Of a DNA stretch of 49,072 nt, positions 8,731 to 17,071 are shown piece by piece. This stretch comes from Chloroflexota bacterium. GTDB taxonomy: Bacteria; Chloroflexota; Ktedonobacteria; Ktedonobacterales; JACDGC01. The first letter of the stretch is position 1. Every line of letters begins with the position of its first letter. Made by a program: the position numbers and the translations under genes. The notes beneath the pieces were generated by a model, which was given only the letters and a program-made list of their open reading frames with translations, did no database searches and had not been told where the DNA came from. The DNA is taken from assembly GCA_021778805.1 (NCBI GenBank), contig JAJYBV010000014.1, forward strand, positions 1 to 49,072. Direction: 5' to 3'.

Positions 8731-9546
8731 ATGGAAAAGCACACATTTGGTTTGGGAAACGAATTTGCGGTAGTTCAGCGTATGCTGAACATAAGCGGAA
8801 CCGTGGAAGACGAGCGAGAATACGCCGAGAAAGATCTGGCAGAAATTATTCAAGCCGCCGCGGCGGGCGACAACTGCGCGTTTTGTGTGATATGCCGCAA
8901 ATGCGCACCGATGCTGGCGCATATCATACGAATGTATCATATGCCGGGCATAGATCCGGAGGATTTGGCGCAAGAAGGATTTCTTGGAATCGCCGAAGCA
9001 ATTAAGCGCTGTGATTGCAGCCGGAAACAAACATTTTTTGTATTTGCCGAATTTTGGGCGCGGAAATATTGCTCGCAGTTTGCCTACCGTCAGCGGCAAA
9101 TGATACGACACCCGGCGCATGTTCTGCTGGCGTATTGGAAAGTGCGGGCCGCCATGCGCAATGCGCAAAGCAGCGGCGCTGAGCCGGATGAAGCCGCGCT
9201 GGTAAAAGCTGGGTGCAGTCTTGCGGAAATTCGATTGGCGCACTATTTTATAGATTCTTCGCAGCCGCTCAATTTTTTGGCGGAAAATATTCCTGGTACA
9301 GATTGTTATGCCGCAGATGACACCCTTGAAACGAGCGAGGAAACAATTGAAAATCGGCTGAACACTGCGATAGAGCAATTAGACGCCCGCGAAAAATATA
9401 TAATCCAGGGATATTTTGGCATAGGCAGCAATTTGCGCAGTCTGCGAACGATTGCGACAGAGCTAGGTATATCCGTAGAACGCGCCAGCCAACTGAAAGA
9501 ACGCGCTTTGAAAAAGCTGCGGATAAAACTGGAACCTGGGGCATAA
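8731..9546 (+). CDS. RpoD-like alternative sigma factor with a cysteine cluster
   Basis: A sigma-70-family factor of 271 residues that would direct RNA polymerase to its own promoter set. Region 2 spans about 46-125 (GIDPEDLAQEGFLGIAEAI; then FAEFWARKY and QRQMIRHPAH), region 3 about 126-190, and region 4 about 214-267 with the helix-turn-helix SLRTIATELGISVERASQ. The layout fits a group 2/3 factor rather than an ECF factor. Odd feature: nine cysteines, four of them as C-x2-C-x2-C-x2-C at 49, 52, 55 and 58 at the start of region 2, with more at 94, 96 and 114. The start at 8731 is preferred because GAGGG is 9 bases upstream; an ATG at 8725 leaves only 3 bases. The next plus-strand gene is a PrsW-type protease. 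Confidence 0.9.
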   Translation: MEKHTFGLGNEFAVVQRMLNISGTVEDEREYAEKDLAEIIQAAAAGDNCAFCVICRKCAPMLAHIIRMYHMPGIDPEDLAQEGFLGIAEAIKRCDCSRKQTFFVFAEFWARKYCSQFAYRQRQMIRHPAHVLLAYWKVRAAMRNAQSSGAEPDEAALVKAGCSLAEIRLAHYFIDSSQPLNFLAENIPGTDCYAADDTLETSEETIENRLNTAIEQLDAREKYIIQGYFGIGSNLRSLRTIATELGISVERASQLKERALKKLRIKLEPGA

Positions 9547-9559
9547 TATTTCATCAAGC

Positions 9560-9605
9560 AAAAAAATAACTGCCGACAAAAATTATTGTTTCAGTTCGGC
9601 AGTTA
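9560..9605 (-). terminator. Intrinsic terminator for the Thr-Pro-rich membrane protein gene
   Basis: TAACTGCCGA at 9567-9576 pairs perfectly with TCGGCAGTTA at 9596-9605. Read on the minus strand the hairpin is followed by a T run (9560-9566). It separates two convergent genes. Confidence 0.8.
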
Positions 9606-9625
9606 CGTTCGTTAAAAAAACACTG

Positions 9626-10459
9626 TCAACGCCAGTGATTAACCTGCTGCAGCCGCTGAAGCGGTTGGCTAAGTGTTGGTGAAGCGGTTGGCGTTAACGT
9701 TGGTGTGGCCGTTGGCGTTAAAGTTGGTGTGGCCGTTGGCGCAAGGGTTGGCGTGGCCGTTGGCGCAAGGGTTGGCGTTGGTGTGGGTGTAATATTGGTA
9801 GCGGTAATTTGGTCAATTCTTAAATTACCCTGATCATACAGTACATTCAAGGTTGCATTAAACATCTCTAATTGCTCAACCTGCCCGCCAACTGCCACCA
9901 ATTCCTGATAGCTGAGCGAAACAGTTGCAATCGAGCCGGTTGCGTCGAGATTTACTTGGATAGAATTTGGAACAATAGTAACTTGTTTTACCTGGCTCCA
10001 TTGCGTAACAAAATTTTGCTCGGAAATTTGTTTTTGCTGGGCCGCGCTTAACAAATAATATGCGTTTTGGTACTGTTGGCTGCTGACAAAAGAATAAAAT
10101 TGCGTAACCAACGCTGAAGCGTCATTTGAATTGATGGGCGCTGAAGTAGCGGTGGGAGTTATAGAATTTGTTGTGGCAGTGGGTACCAGTGTTGCAGTAG
10201 CCTGAGCTGCAACATCGCTGGGAGATTTATTGAAAGATAATGCTGCTACCACAGAAATAATTATGATACCTAAAACTATAAGTCCGATTGAAAAACCCAA
10301 TCCAAGTTTTGGGCCACCACCGGGCGCTTTTTGGGGCTGTGCAGGCAGTTCCCAAGGGGCAGCTTCATCATTTGCATCGGGAAATACCACATTTTTTTGT
10401 GTTGTTGGCGGAACAGCGTTCTGTTCGGGTATAGTCGGCGAATTATCGTCTGGCTCCAT
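9626..10459 (-). CDS. Single-pass membrane protein with Thr-Pro-rich C-terminal repeats
   Basis: I do not recognise a family. The 277-residue protein has a hydrophilic, Pro-rich N-terminal part (1-50), one transmembrane helix at about 53-76 and an outer domain (about 110-225) with a small alpha-beta look, then an eight-residue repeat of the type TPTLAPTA (about 228-265). At the DNA level this is a 24-base tandem repeat (about 9680-9790), which makes the region prone to length change. The last dozen residues break the repeat. The ATG at 10459 has GGAG 12 bases upstream; a GTG at 10465 would be better spaced and is an alternative. Topology (short cytoplasmic tail, one helix, outer domain) resembles single-pass regulators; its neighbours are a sigma factor and a PrsW-type protease, so an anti-sigma role is conceivable, but no anti-sigma motif is seen. 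Confidence 0.8.
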   Translation of the reverse strand: MEPDDNSPTIPEQNAVPPTTQKNVVFPDANDEAAPWELPAQPQKAPGGGPKLGLGFSIGLIVLGIIIISVVAALSFNKSPSDVAAQATATLVPTATTNSITPTATSAPINSNDASALVTQFYSFVSSQQYQNAYYLLSAAQQKQISEQNFVTQWSQVKQVTIVPNSIQVNLDATGSIATVSLSYQELVAVGGQVEQLEMFNATLNVLYDQGNLRIDQITATNITPTPTPTLAPTATPTLAPTATPTLTPTATPTLTPTASPTLSQPLQRLQQVNHWR

Positions 10460-10524
10460 ATGCACATATATCTCCAAGTTTCTGAATATGGCTGCTGCTA
10501 CAAAGATCATCCTCATTATAAAAC

Positions 10525-10538
10525 ATAAAACGTTTTAT
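10525..10538. promoter_or_regulatory. 14-base palindrome between divergent genes
   Basis: ATAAAACGTTTTAT is a perfect palindrome in the 254-base divergent region between the Thr-Pro-rich protein gene and the PrsW-type protease gene. It could be an operator or part of a promoter; nothing else there is recognisable. A/T-rich palindromes can also occur by chance. Confidence 0.3.
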
Positions 10539-10713
10539 ATAGCTATTTTATAACAAAAAAAAGGGCAAATTTTATGCAATATTCCCAATTATGTGTGGTA
10601 GAATTTCACATTTTCAATGATTTCGTATAAAATATACTCTGTTACCGCTGCAAAATTTGCTATACTTAAAGCATAGCACCGGCGCTAGCGCCAAAAGGAA
10701 AGAAAGGTCGCAT

Positions 10714-12066
10714 ATGACTCCTCATCAGCCAGATTTTCAGCCGCCGGCTTCCGGACAAAACACACCGGCGCCGCAACCGGGTTACCCTGTGTATGGGCAA
10801 GGCGGTTACGGGGTGTATCAGCCGCAGCAGCAATATTATTATCCTGCCCAAGGTGGATATTATCCGATGTACCCACCTCCGCAAATGTCGCAAAAACCAC
10901 AACGAAGCGCCTACCGCCTAACTTTGGGAATTATTAGCGTTATTGCTCTTTCTTTGCTGCTTCTTGGCGGGTTTGTTTTTGTTGCCATCAGCGGCTTAGA
11001 TTATTTAACGGGAAGTCCGCTAGGATCTGCAGTGGCTCTTTTCGTATTATTGATTACAGCAATGCTGGGCGGCGGCGGTGTAGGGTTGTATTTTGCAATT
11101 CGCGCAATCGCCAATAAATCTTCGGCGGCGGCGCGTTTCCCCCCATTTTATATTTTTGCGGCGCTGACTGTTGCTGTATTTGCTGCAGGATTTGCTATAA
11201 AATTAACTGCGCTGCCACCCTCGGGCATTACCGTTTCATTATTAATTGTGCTTTCCGGTGTGATGCCTGCGCTAACCATTTTAGCGTTTACAGTCAACCG
11301 TTTGGGAAATCCAACAACTTGGCGGCGTTTATGGATGTCTTTGCTAAGCGGTATGTTTTTGGCGACACTCATTGCGCTTATTTTAGAGCTGACCGCAAGC
11401 GTAGTGCTTGCAATTTGGTTTGCCAACGGCCCCGGCGCCTTCAATTCTAATATTTTAAATAACAGTTCCAGTGTGCTGTTTACATTGCTGATTATTTCGG
11501 TAGTTGCTCCGCTGGTGGAAGAAGGATTTAAACCGATTGGCCCCGTAATCCTTATTGGCAGAATCCGTACACCGGCAGAGGCTTTTGCGCTTGGCTTAGC
11601 TTCCGGCATTGGGTTTAATATCTTTGAAACCATTGGCTATATATCCTCCGGTCAGGCAGATTGGATTCAAGTGGCGTTCGAACGGGTTGGCGCAGGATTG
11701 TTGCATGGCGTTGGAGCGGGAATGGCGACACTTGGCTGGTATTATATTTTCCGGGGAAAAGGTGTGCGGTTGCGCGCATTAAAAGGGATTGGAGCCATTC
11801 TATACGCTATTATGCAGCATGCGCTGTTTAACGGCTCTAATTTATTAGGCTTGGTTCCGGGGCCGATTGGCAATGCGTTAAACTATCCCATTTATTTTTT
11901 GGGCATGTATGAAACAACGCAGATTTTCCTGTTTTTCGGCATTTATATTCTTATTGCATTTATGCTTTTGAAGATGACCGGCGCCTTACGCTTGAAACCA
12001 ACTAATAAAACAGCCGAAAATGCGCAAATTTCTGCGGAATCTAGTATATTAACCCGAAACGCTTGA
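10714..12066 (+). CDS. PrsW-family intramembrane protease
   Basis: Putative glutamic intramembrane protease of the PrsW/CPBP-like group; B. subtilis PrsW cuts the anti-sigma factor RsiW. 450 residues. The first 65 are cytoplasmic and rich in Gln, Pro, Tyr and Gly; then about ten hydrophobic helices. Family motifs are in order: EEGFK at 269-273, FNIFETIGY about 300-308, HGVGAGMATLG about 334-344 and the late HALFNGSN. The ATG at 10714 has AAAGG 6 bases upstream; an earlier in-frame start would begin before the ribosome binding site. The gene is followed after 83 bases by another single-pass protein gene that shares the Gln/Pro/Tyr-rich N-terminus. Substrate unknown; the nearby sigma factor makes a regulated-proteolysis role attractive. 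Confidence 0.88.
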   Translation: MTPHQPDFQPPASGQNTPAPQPGYPVYGQGGYGVYQPQQQYYYPAQGGYYPMYPPPQMSQKPQRSAYRLTLGIISVIALSLLLLGGFVFVAISGLDYLTGSPLGSAVALFVLLITAMLGGGGVGLYFAIRAIANKSSAAARFPPFYIFAALTVAVFAAGFAIKLTALPPSGITVSLLIVLSGVMPALTILAFTVNRLGNPTTWRRLWMSLLSGMFLATLIALILELTASVVLAIWFANGPGAFNSNILNNSSSVLFTLLIISVVAPLVEEGFKPIGPVILIGRIRTPAEAFALGLASGIGFNIFETIGYISSGQADWIQVAFERVGAGLLHGVGAGMATLGWYYIFRGKGVRLRALKGIGAILYAIMQHALFNGSNLLGLVPGPIGNALNYPIYFLGMYETTQIFLFFGIYILIAFMLLKMTGALRLKPTNKTAENAQISAESSILTRNA

Positions 12067-12149
12067 ACTGAATAGACATAATACACATAAAGTGCGCTGC
12101 TCATTATTTGGGCATGCGCTTTTAATTAAGATAAAGAAATAGTAATTGG

Positions 12150-12926
12150 ATGATGAATAATTATACTCAACAGCAGCCATATCCTCAGACGTATGGCGGG
12201 CAGCCATACATGATGCCACGGATCCAGCGTCCGCCGGCGCCACCTGCAGAATCTCCCGCGGGAAGCGGAAAACATATTCCGCTAATTTTAACGATTATCA
12301 GCATAACGGTAACCATTGCCGCCATTGCGCTGGCAATGTATGGCTCATCACTGGCTCCGGCGGCGCCATCTGTTACGGGAACACAGATATATTCCAGTTC
12401 GTTATTAGTGAACGATGGAGCATGGAATTTTCACAGTACACAATATTCGCAATGCGCATTTACATCGCAAGGGTTAGACTCAATAATGCAGCAAACTGCT
12501 CCATTTGATATGGCTTCATGCAATCTTACCATGACAATTTCGCTGCCATATCAATTGCGGGTAACCGTTCAGCCGCAAAACATATTATCCAACAGCTTAG
12601 AGGCTGCAGTTTATTTAAGCCAAAATATACGTTTTGTAATCTCTGCCCAAGGAACGTATGATATAGAAGGGCTAACCAACAAAGGAAATTGGGTATCCTT
12701 TCAGGGAGGAACCAGCATACAATGGCATACATCCGGCGCACAAGCAAACAGTTTGCAATTCGATGTTTCCTCTAATGGGTTTAGTGTTGCAACGAATGGC
12801 GTTATAACAGATCAGATTACTGGACTGAATTTTGGGGGAACAAGCAACGTTGGGCTGGGCGCTGTTGCGGGTGTAAACCCAAGCGAAGCGCTGTTTACCG
12901 ATTTTGCTGTTTATTCACAAAATTAG
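12150..12926 (+). CDS. Single-pass membrane protein with an outer beta-rich domain
   Basis: No family is recognised with certainty. The 258 residues comprise a Gln/Pro/Tyr-rich cytoplasmic N-terminus (1-40), one transmembrane helix at about 43-66 and an outer domain of about 180 residues rich in beta-strand patterns, with a jelly-roll feel (LNFGGTSNVGLGAV near 225-240, ending in FTDFAVYSQN), which resembles concanavalin-like lectin/glucanase folds. The N-terminus is compositionally like that of the upstream PrsW-type protease, suggesting the two act at the same site. No strong ribosome binding site is visible before the tandem ATGATG start. Confidence 0.75.
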   Translation: MMNNYTQQQPYPQTYGGQPYMMPRIQRPPAPPAESPAGSGKHIPLILTIISITVTIAAIALAMYGSSLAPAAPSVTGTQIYSSSLLVNDGAWNFHSTQYSQCAFTSQGLDSIMQQTAPFDMASCNLTMTISLPYQLRVTVQPQNILSNSLEAAVYLSQNIRFVISAQGTYDIEGLTNKGNWVSFQGGTSIQWHTSGAQANSLQFDVSSNGFSVATNGVITDQITGLNFGGTSNVGLGAVAGVNPSEALFTDFAVYSQN

Positions 12927-12971
12927 CTGCTAACTTAGCCAATGACAAGGTGGCCGTATAAAACTTCCGGG

Positions 12972-13570
12972 GATACGTAAGGGGCGGCACTGTACACATG
13001 GGCGGAGGGGAGGAGACAAGCCACATGATTTATCGTGTGGTGTTCTTTTTGGAGCCACCTTGGCGTCTACACCGCTCCGAAGCACAAGCGCCGCCATAAA
13101 ACGCTTATTTTAATATAATCACCGCACGGTCACACATGAGGCCATGCAATCCGGTAGGGGCGACCCTTGCGGTCGCCCTTGCTGCCCGGCAACCAATATT
13201 GTCCCTCGGAAAAATAAAATAAAAAGATATTTTGGGGACACCCCAAACCCCGCGCAAGGGGCTATCGCCCCTTACGTATCCATGGTTACGAGGTATATCT
13301 TATCCTTCTTTCATTGTTAAAGATCATCATCGTGTGGTGTTCTTTTTGGAGCCACCTTGGCGTCTACACCGCTCCGAAGCACAAGCGCCGCCATAAAACG
13401 CTTATTTTAATATAATCACCGCGCGGTACACATTAAGGCAATGCAATCCGGTAGGGGCGGCCCTTGCGGCCCGACCACCAATATTGCCCGTGGAATATTT
13501 TTCAAAAAAAAGATTTTTGGGGACACCCCAAACCCTGCGCAAGGTGCTGCCGCCCCTTACGTATCCTTGG
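12972..13570. repeat. Compound repeat block with a duplicated core
   Basis: Two partial copies of the longer element found at 17072 and 22763 lie head to tail. The first ends with AAAGATCAT at 13319-13327, matching the element end at 17072; the second starts immediately after, lacks the left part and carries its own GGGGACACCCC / TAAGGGGC module (about 13515-13562). The block separates the convergent genes at 12926 and 13629 and forms the left border of the caspase/ROK locus. No gene is supported inside it. Confidence 0.85.
13033..13422 (+). repeat. 93-base perfect direct repeat
   Basis: Bases 13033-13125 and 13330-13422 are identical over 93 positions, including TCGTGTGGTGTTCTTTTTGG. Their spacing is 297 bases. 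Such identity in a non-coding block points to a recent duplication or gene conversion. Confidence 0.9.
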
Positions 13571-13628
13571 TTATGTGTGCCGCGCTGTTTTTAGAATAGC
13601 TAAACCTCCTGAATAGTTACCGCCATTT

Positions 13629-15737
13629 TTATGTTGCAGCTATTTGTTTTTGGGGAGTGATTCTATACACCGCAGCGCTTTTTCCTGTAACAGCCGTTAA
13701 CCAGGCAGCAAATAGATTTATACCGGTAAAAATGAGTCGAAAAATATAGCAATCATTACGTTCCTGGACCGGCAGTATATTATCATTTAGAAAATCCCAA
13801 ATATACACAGCGCCATAATTAGAGCCAATCGCAATACAAGGCAGTAAAAATGATTCCGGAGAAAACGCAAGACAAGTAAAAATTTCATTTGGTTGGCTAA
13901 GGCCATTGGATAATTCGGCCAGAGATTTTGAGTACTGCGGTTGAAAAATAAATGTATTTTCTGTATTTTTCTGCGCAACACATACAAAAGTGTCAGTAAT
14001 AGCCACTAACCATTTGCCATCCGGAGAAAGCGCAACTTCTTTAAATATGTTTGCGTCTAACTGATCCATCTTAACTGTATATGGCTTTGCATGAGACTTT
14101 AGTGACCAAACACCAATATAACCTTTATATCCATTGTTAGAGCAAATAGCCACAAGAGTTTCTTCATTAGGGTCAACTACCATGCGCGAAGCCACAAAGA
14201 AATCTTGTAGTTGCGGCAATTCAATAACAGATTTGCCAATTTTCCAATGTTGAGGATCTAATGAAAATTGCTGAATACTGCCGTTTTGCAAGGCAACATA
14301 GAAATGGCGCGGAGAAAATACGGCTGAAATTGCATCATCAACGAGGTTTTGTTGTTGTAGATCCTCCGTAGAATGAAATGCCGTGGAATCTGTTGCTATA
14401 ATGATACAGCGTTTATCAGAAGTGATAAACGCAAGTCGAGTATGATTATAGGAAACAACCATCTTTCCAATAAACGGTATTTGGCAAATCGGATTAGACA
14501 GATCCGTTTCGCGATATATTTTTACTACATTTTCTCCATTGCTCACTGCAATATACTGTTCATTTTCTCCAACCGCCAGAAAGCGAATATCATAAGGATC
14601 TCCAAAATCTAAAGAAAATGAATGTATTTCGGGAGTGTGATGTTTACTAGGATGGTATTTTAGCTTTCCTTTAGAAAGTTTTTTATCTTTTTCACCAACA
14701 ATAATTTGCAGTATCGCGTCTTTCATGTGGTACACATCTACACTTAAAATTGGTTCGTTCTGTGTATTTGCTATGGGTAATGAAAACGCTGCGACTATGT
14801 TGGGGTTTATTTCAATATCCTGATTATGTGTATGCGCTTCAATATTTGTATTATCCAGCAAAAAAAATTTTATATTATTCGGCAGTTCTGAATCCAGTGA
14901 TTTAAGTTTTTTTACCGGAAAATCAAAGCCAAAAAACTCAGGCTTTTGGATTCCTGCTAATCCATTTGAAATAAATTCGGTGATATATTTTGCTGAAATT
15001 ATGCCGTGAGCAAATTCAAACACATTACTGCTATTTCCGCCATTGCCGCAAACGGCCATAAATTCCGCTAAAAAAATGCTGCCTCCAACCAAAGATGATT
15101 CATATGCATCAGTTCCCGGACTGCTGGCAAAAATAATCGTTCGTTTGCCATTTGGCGAAAGAATATTTTCAGTTGGATTCCATGCTTGAAAAATTTCCAT
15201 AATCCTATCAATGAGTGGTTTCGGACTAGTTTGCGGCTTAGTTTCATCGATGGTATTGCAGCAATCCAACAATAAAAATATATTCGCTGGTGAAAAAACG
15301 CGAATACATTTATCTAAAATAGTTTGAAAAGGAATCGCGGATCCCTCAAAGAGAAAAGACGGAATATCATTTTCATTTACACTTGCGTGCCCGGAAAAAC
15401 TAATAAATAAAACAGTATCTTCAATATCTCCTTTGTCTGAAATAAATTTATCGATCTGTTCTTGTAAAAAAGCGTTTGGCTTTTTTCTGCCGGAGGGTTT
15501 TTTTGAGCCTAAAAAGGTTTGAATATCATCATCAGAGCTATTACTCCAGGCCGAATCAGATTTCAGCCAGCTTTTCAGCCGTACAACATCCGATTCGGCG
15601 TATTGCAGCGGATTATTTGTTCCGTTACTGCCAATAAGCAGCGCAAAGTGAGTTGGCATACTTGGTTTTTTCTTCCTTCCTTTGAATAGTATTCCTCTGC
15701 GAAATACGCTCCTGATTGATGGAATTAATTTTTCCAT
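13629..15737 (-). CDS. Caspase-like (peptidase C14) protein with WD40-like propeller
   Basis: A 702-residue protein. Residues 27-270 form a caspase-fold peptidase: start strand HFALLIGSN, the catalytic His117 in FSGHAS, the Asp-Cys-Cys with the likely nucleophile Cys160 in LLLDCCNT, and ASSPGTDAYE at 204-213. Residues about 320-700 contain six or seven degenerate WD40-like blades (VALSPDGKWLVAI; AFSPESFLLPCIAIGSNYG). No signal peptide or membrane helix, so it is cytoplasmic. The start overlaps the upstream ROK-fold gene by 13 bases, which implies co-translation; an internal ATG at 15659 with GGAAGG upstream would remove a basic 26-residue leader. Bacterial proteins with this architecture are linked to programmed death and antiviral defence; function here is inferred. 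Confidence 0.88.
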   Translation of the reverse strand: MEKLIPSIRSVFRRGILFKGRKKKPSMPTHFALLIGSNGTNNPLQYAESDVVRLKSWLKSDSAWSNSSDDDIQTFLGSKKPSGRKKPNAFLQEQIDKFISDKGDIEDTVLFISFSGHASVNENDIPSFLFEGSAIPFQTILDKCIRVFSPANIFLLLDCCNTIDETKPQTSPKPLIDRIMEIFQAWNPTENILSPNGKRTIIFASSPGTDAYESSLVGGSIFLAEFMAVCGNGGNSSNVFEFAHGIISAKYITEFISNGLAGIQKPEFFGFDFPVKKLKSLDSELPNNIKFFLLDNTNIEAHTHNQDIEINPNIVAAFSLPIANTQNEPILSVDVYHMKDAILQIIVGEKDKKLSKGKLKYHPSKHHTPEIHSFSLDFGDPYDIRFLAVGENEQYIAVSNGENVVKIYRETDLSNPICQIPFIGKMVVSYNHTRLAFITSDKRCIIIATDSTAFHSTEDLQQQNLVDDAISAVFSPRHFYVALQNGSIQQFSLDPQHWKIGKSVIELPQLQDFFVASRMVVDPNEETLVAICSNNGYKGYIGVWSLKSHAKPYTVKMDQLDANIFKEVALSPDGKWLVAITDTFVCVAQKNTENTFIFQPQYSKSLAELSNGLSQPNEIFTCLAFSPESFLLPCIAIGSNYGAVYIWDFLNDNILPVQERNDCYIFRLIFTGINLFAAWLTAVTGKSAAVYRITPQKQIAAT

Positions 15738-16879
15738 AAAATTTTATATAGTTCTTCACTTGGATTTGCGTATACCGCGGCGCCCAAAAGCGCGGCCACC
15801 CCTTCCAAATTACTATGATCAATTTGAATAGTGGCAAAACCAACATTTTGATTTTTGATCGTGCGGCAAATATTAATGTATTCATCATTTTTTAACAAGG
15901 AGAAAATACCGCCTAAAACCACAACATCCGGATGTAGCTCTGTGAGGTTTTTTGCAATAACATAACCTAAAGCAGCGCATGCGCGTTTCACAATCTTAGC
16001 TGCGTTTGCATTAGGGTCATCACCTGTTCCGATCGCTGCCTCGACAACGGCGCGCCCATATATTTTAGCTAAATTAATCCCCCTTTGCCCTTGATTTAGC
16101 TCAAATACACCACCAAGATCGTATTGTGCGCCATATTCTTTATCGCTGAGAACATTATTCATATAGCCTACAAAACCTGGATCGCCAGTACCGGTAGTTA
16201 CAATTTTTGCCATTTGTTTAGCCATACCGTAACCAGAAACCAAGTTCATAAAACATAGCTTTTCGCCGCATTGTTCACAGGGAGTTATAGCTATGGAGTC
16301 ACCTTCATAATTTTGCAGAATTTCAGCTTTTATAACTTCATGATAAAATTCTTGATTCGGAACTTTTACAGGATCGAACTTTCCCTCTTCTAAATAGGTT
16401 ATATTTACATTTTTACTGATGGTAAAATATATAAATTTATCGTTAGGCTTGACATCTTTCCCGTAACCATATTCCCACTCTGCCCGAGAGGCAATAACCG
16501 TGCGGTTTTGAGATACAATAGGATAATCACCTTTGCAAAAAGGAAACTCTTTTGAAAATTTTATTTCTAACCCTCCCACATTCACTGATGTGGTAGGAAT
16601 TTTTCCATTAAAATTAGCAATTACTGTTATGCCAATGGCTATTATCTGTTCCTTAGTGACATTGTGACCTTGGAGGTAGACAAGCGCATTATCATAAATG
16701 AACTTTACATCATCAGGGGATAAAGCGTTACCCTTAAAATCTCTTTCATATCCCTCATGTTGAAGCTTTGAGTAAAGCTTACCTTCTAACCTAAGATCAA
16801 CGGGAATTAAACCAAACCTAACCTGTGTGCCGGCAATTTCAACAGCCAATTTAAAATTTTTTGATGGGTCTTCTGGCAT
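15725..16879 (-). CDS. ROK-fold protein lacking catalytic residues (pseudokinase-like)
   Basis: 384 residues with the ASKHA/ROK architecture of sugar kinases and repressors. Recognisable ROK marks: the zinc-type motif CEQCGEKLC at 201-209 followed by NLVSGYGMA, and VVLGGIFSLL at 320-329. Key residues are missing: the phosphate loop is EIAGTQ at 14-19 instead of DIGGTK, the catalytic Asp of the NDAN motif is Arg126 (NRTVIASRAE), and the GTGIG loop is replaced by ISKNVNI. There is no helix-turn-helix N-terminus. It is therefore more likely a ligand sensor than a kinase. The ATG has AAAGGAG about 9 bases upstream. It overlaps the caspase-like gene by 13 bases and is transcribed from a consensus promoter at 16937-16965. 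Confidence 0.82.
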   Translation of the reverse strand: MPEDPSKNFKLAVEIAGTQVRFGLIPVDLRLEGKLYSKLQHEGYERDFKGNALSPDDVKFIYDNALVYLQGHNVTKEQIIAIGITVIANFNGKIPTTSVNVGGLEIKFSKEFPFCKGDYPIVSQNRTVIASRAEWEYGYGKDVKPNDKFIYFTISKNVNITYLEEGKFDPVKVPNQEFYHEVIKAEILQNYEGDSIAITPCEQCGEKLCFMNLVSGYGMAKQMAKIVTTGTGDPGFVGYMNNVLSDKEYGAQYDLGGVFELNQGQRGINLAKIYGRAVVEAAIGTGDDPNANAAKIVKRACAALGYVIAKNLTELHPDVVVLGGIFSLLKNDEYINICRTIKNQNVGFATIQIDHSNLEGVAALLGAAVYANPSEELYKILWKN

Positions 16880-16901
16880 GATGCAGATCTCCTTTGTTTT
16901 T

Positions 16902-16965
16902 GTTCATCTACTAATGAACTTATGTTATCTGTAATCATTATATCATTTTCATTATTTAATGTCAA
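16902..16965 (-). promoter_or_regulatory. Consensus sigma-70 promoter with operator-like palindrome
   Basis: On the minus strand TTGACA (16960-16965), a 17-base spacer and TATAAT (16937-16942) give a perfect housekeeping promoter for the ROK/caspase pair. Just downstream, at the expected transcript start, GTTCAT and ATGAAC (16902-16907 and 16914-16919) form an inverted repeat that could be an operator. The Shine-Dalgarno lies about 10 bases further on. Confidence 0.8.
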
Positions 16966-17071
16966 TACTTAAAATTGGTATATTATATTTTATTTACTAA
17001 ATAATAGTTGTATTAACAAAGAAACAAGCAGTATTATATGTAAAAATATTTTGGCGTATGAAAAAATATTT

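Noticed and set aside
8692-9378. 228-codon minus frame opposite the sigma-factor gene
   Set aside because: Antisense shadow of a clearly recognised gene; its product shows no domain.
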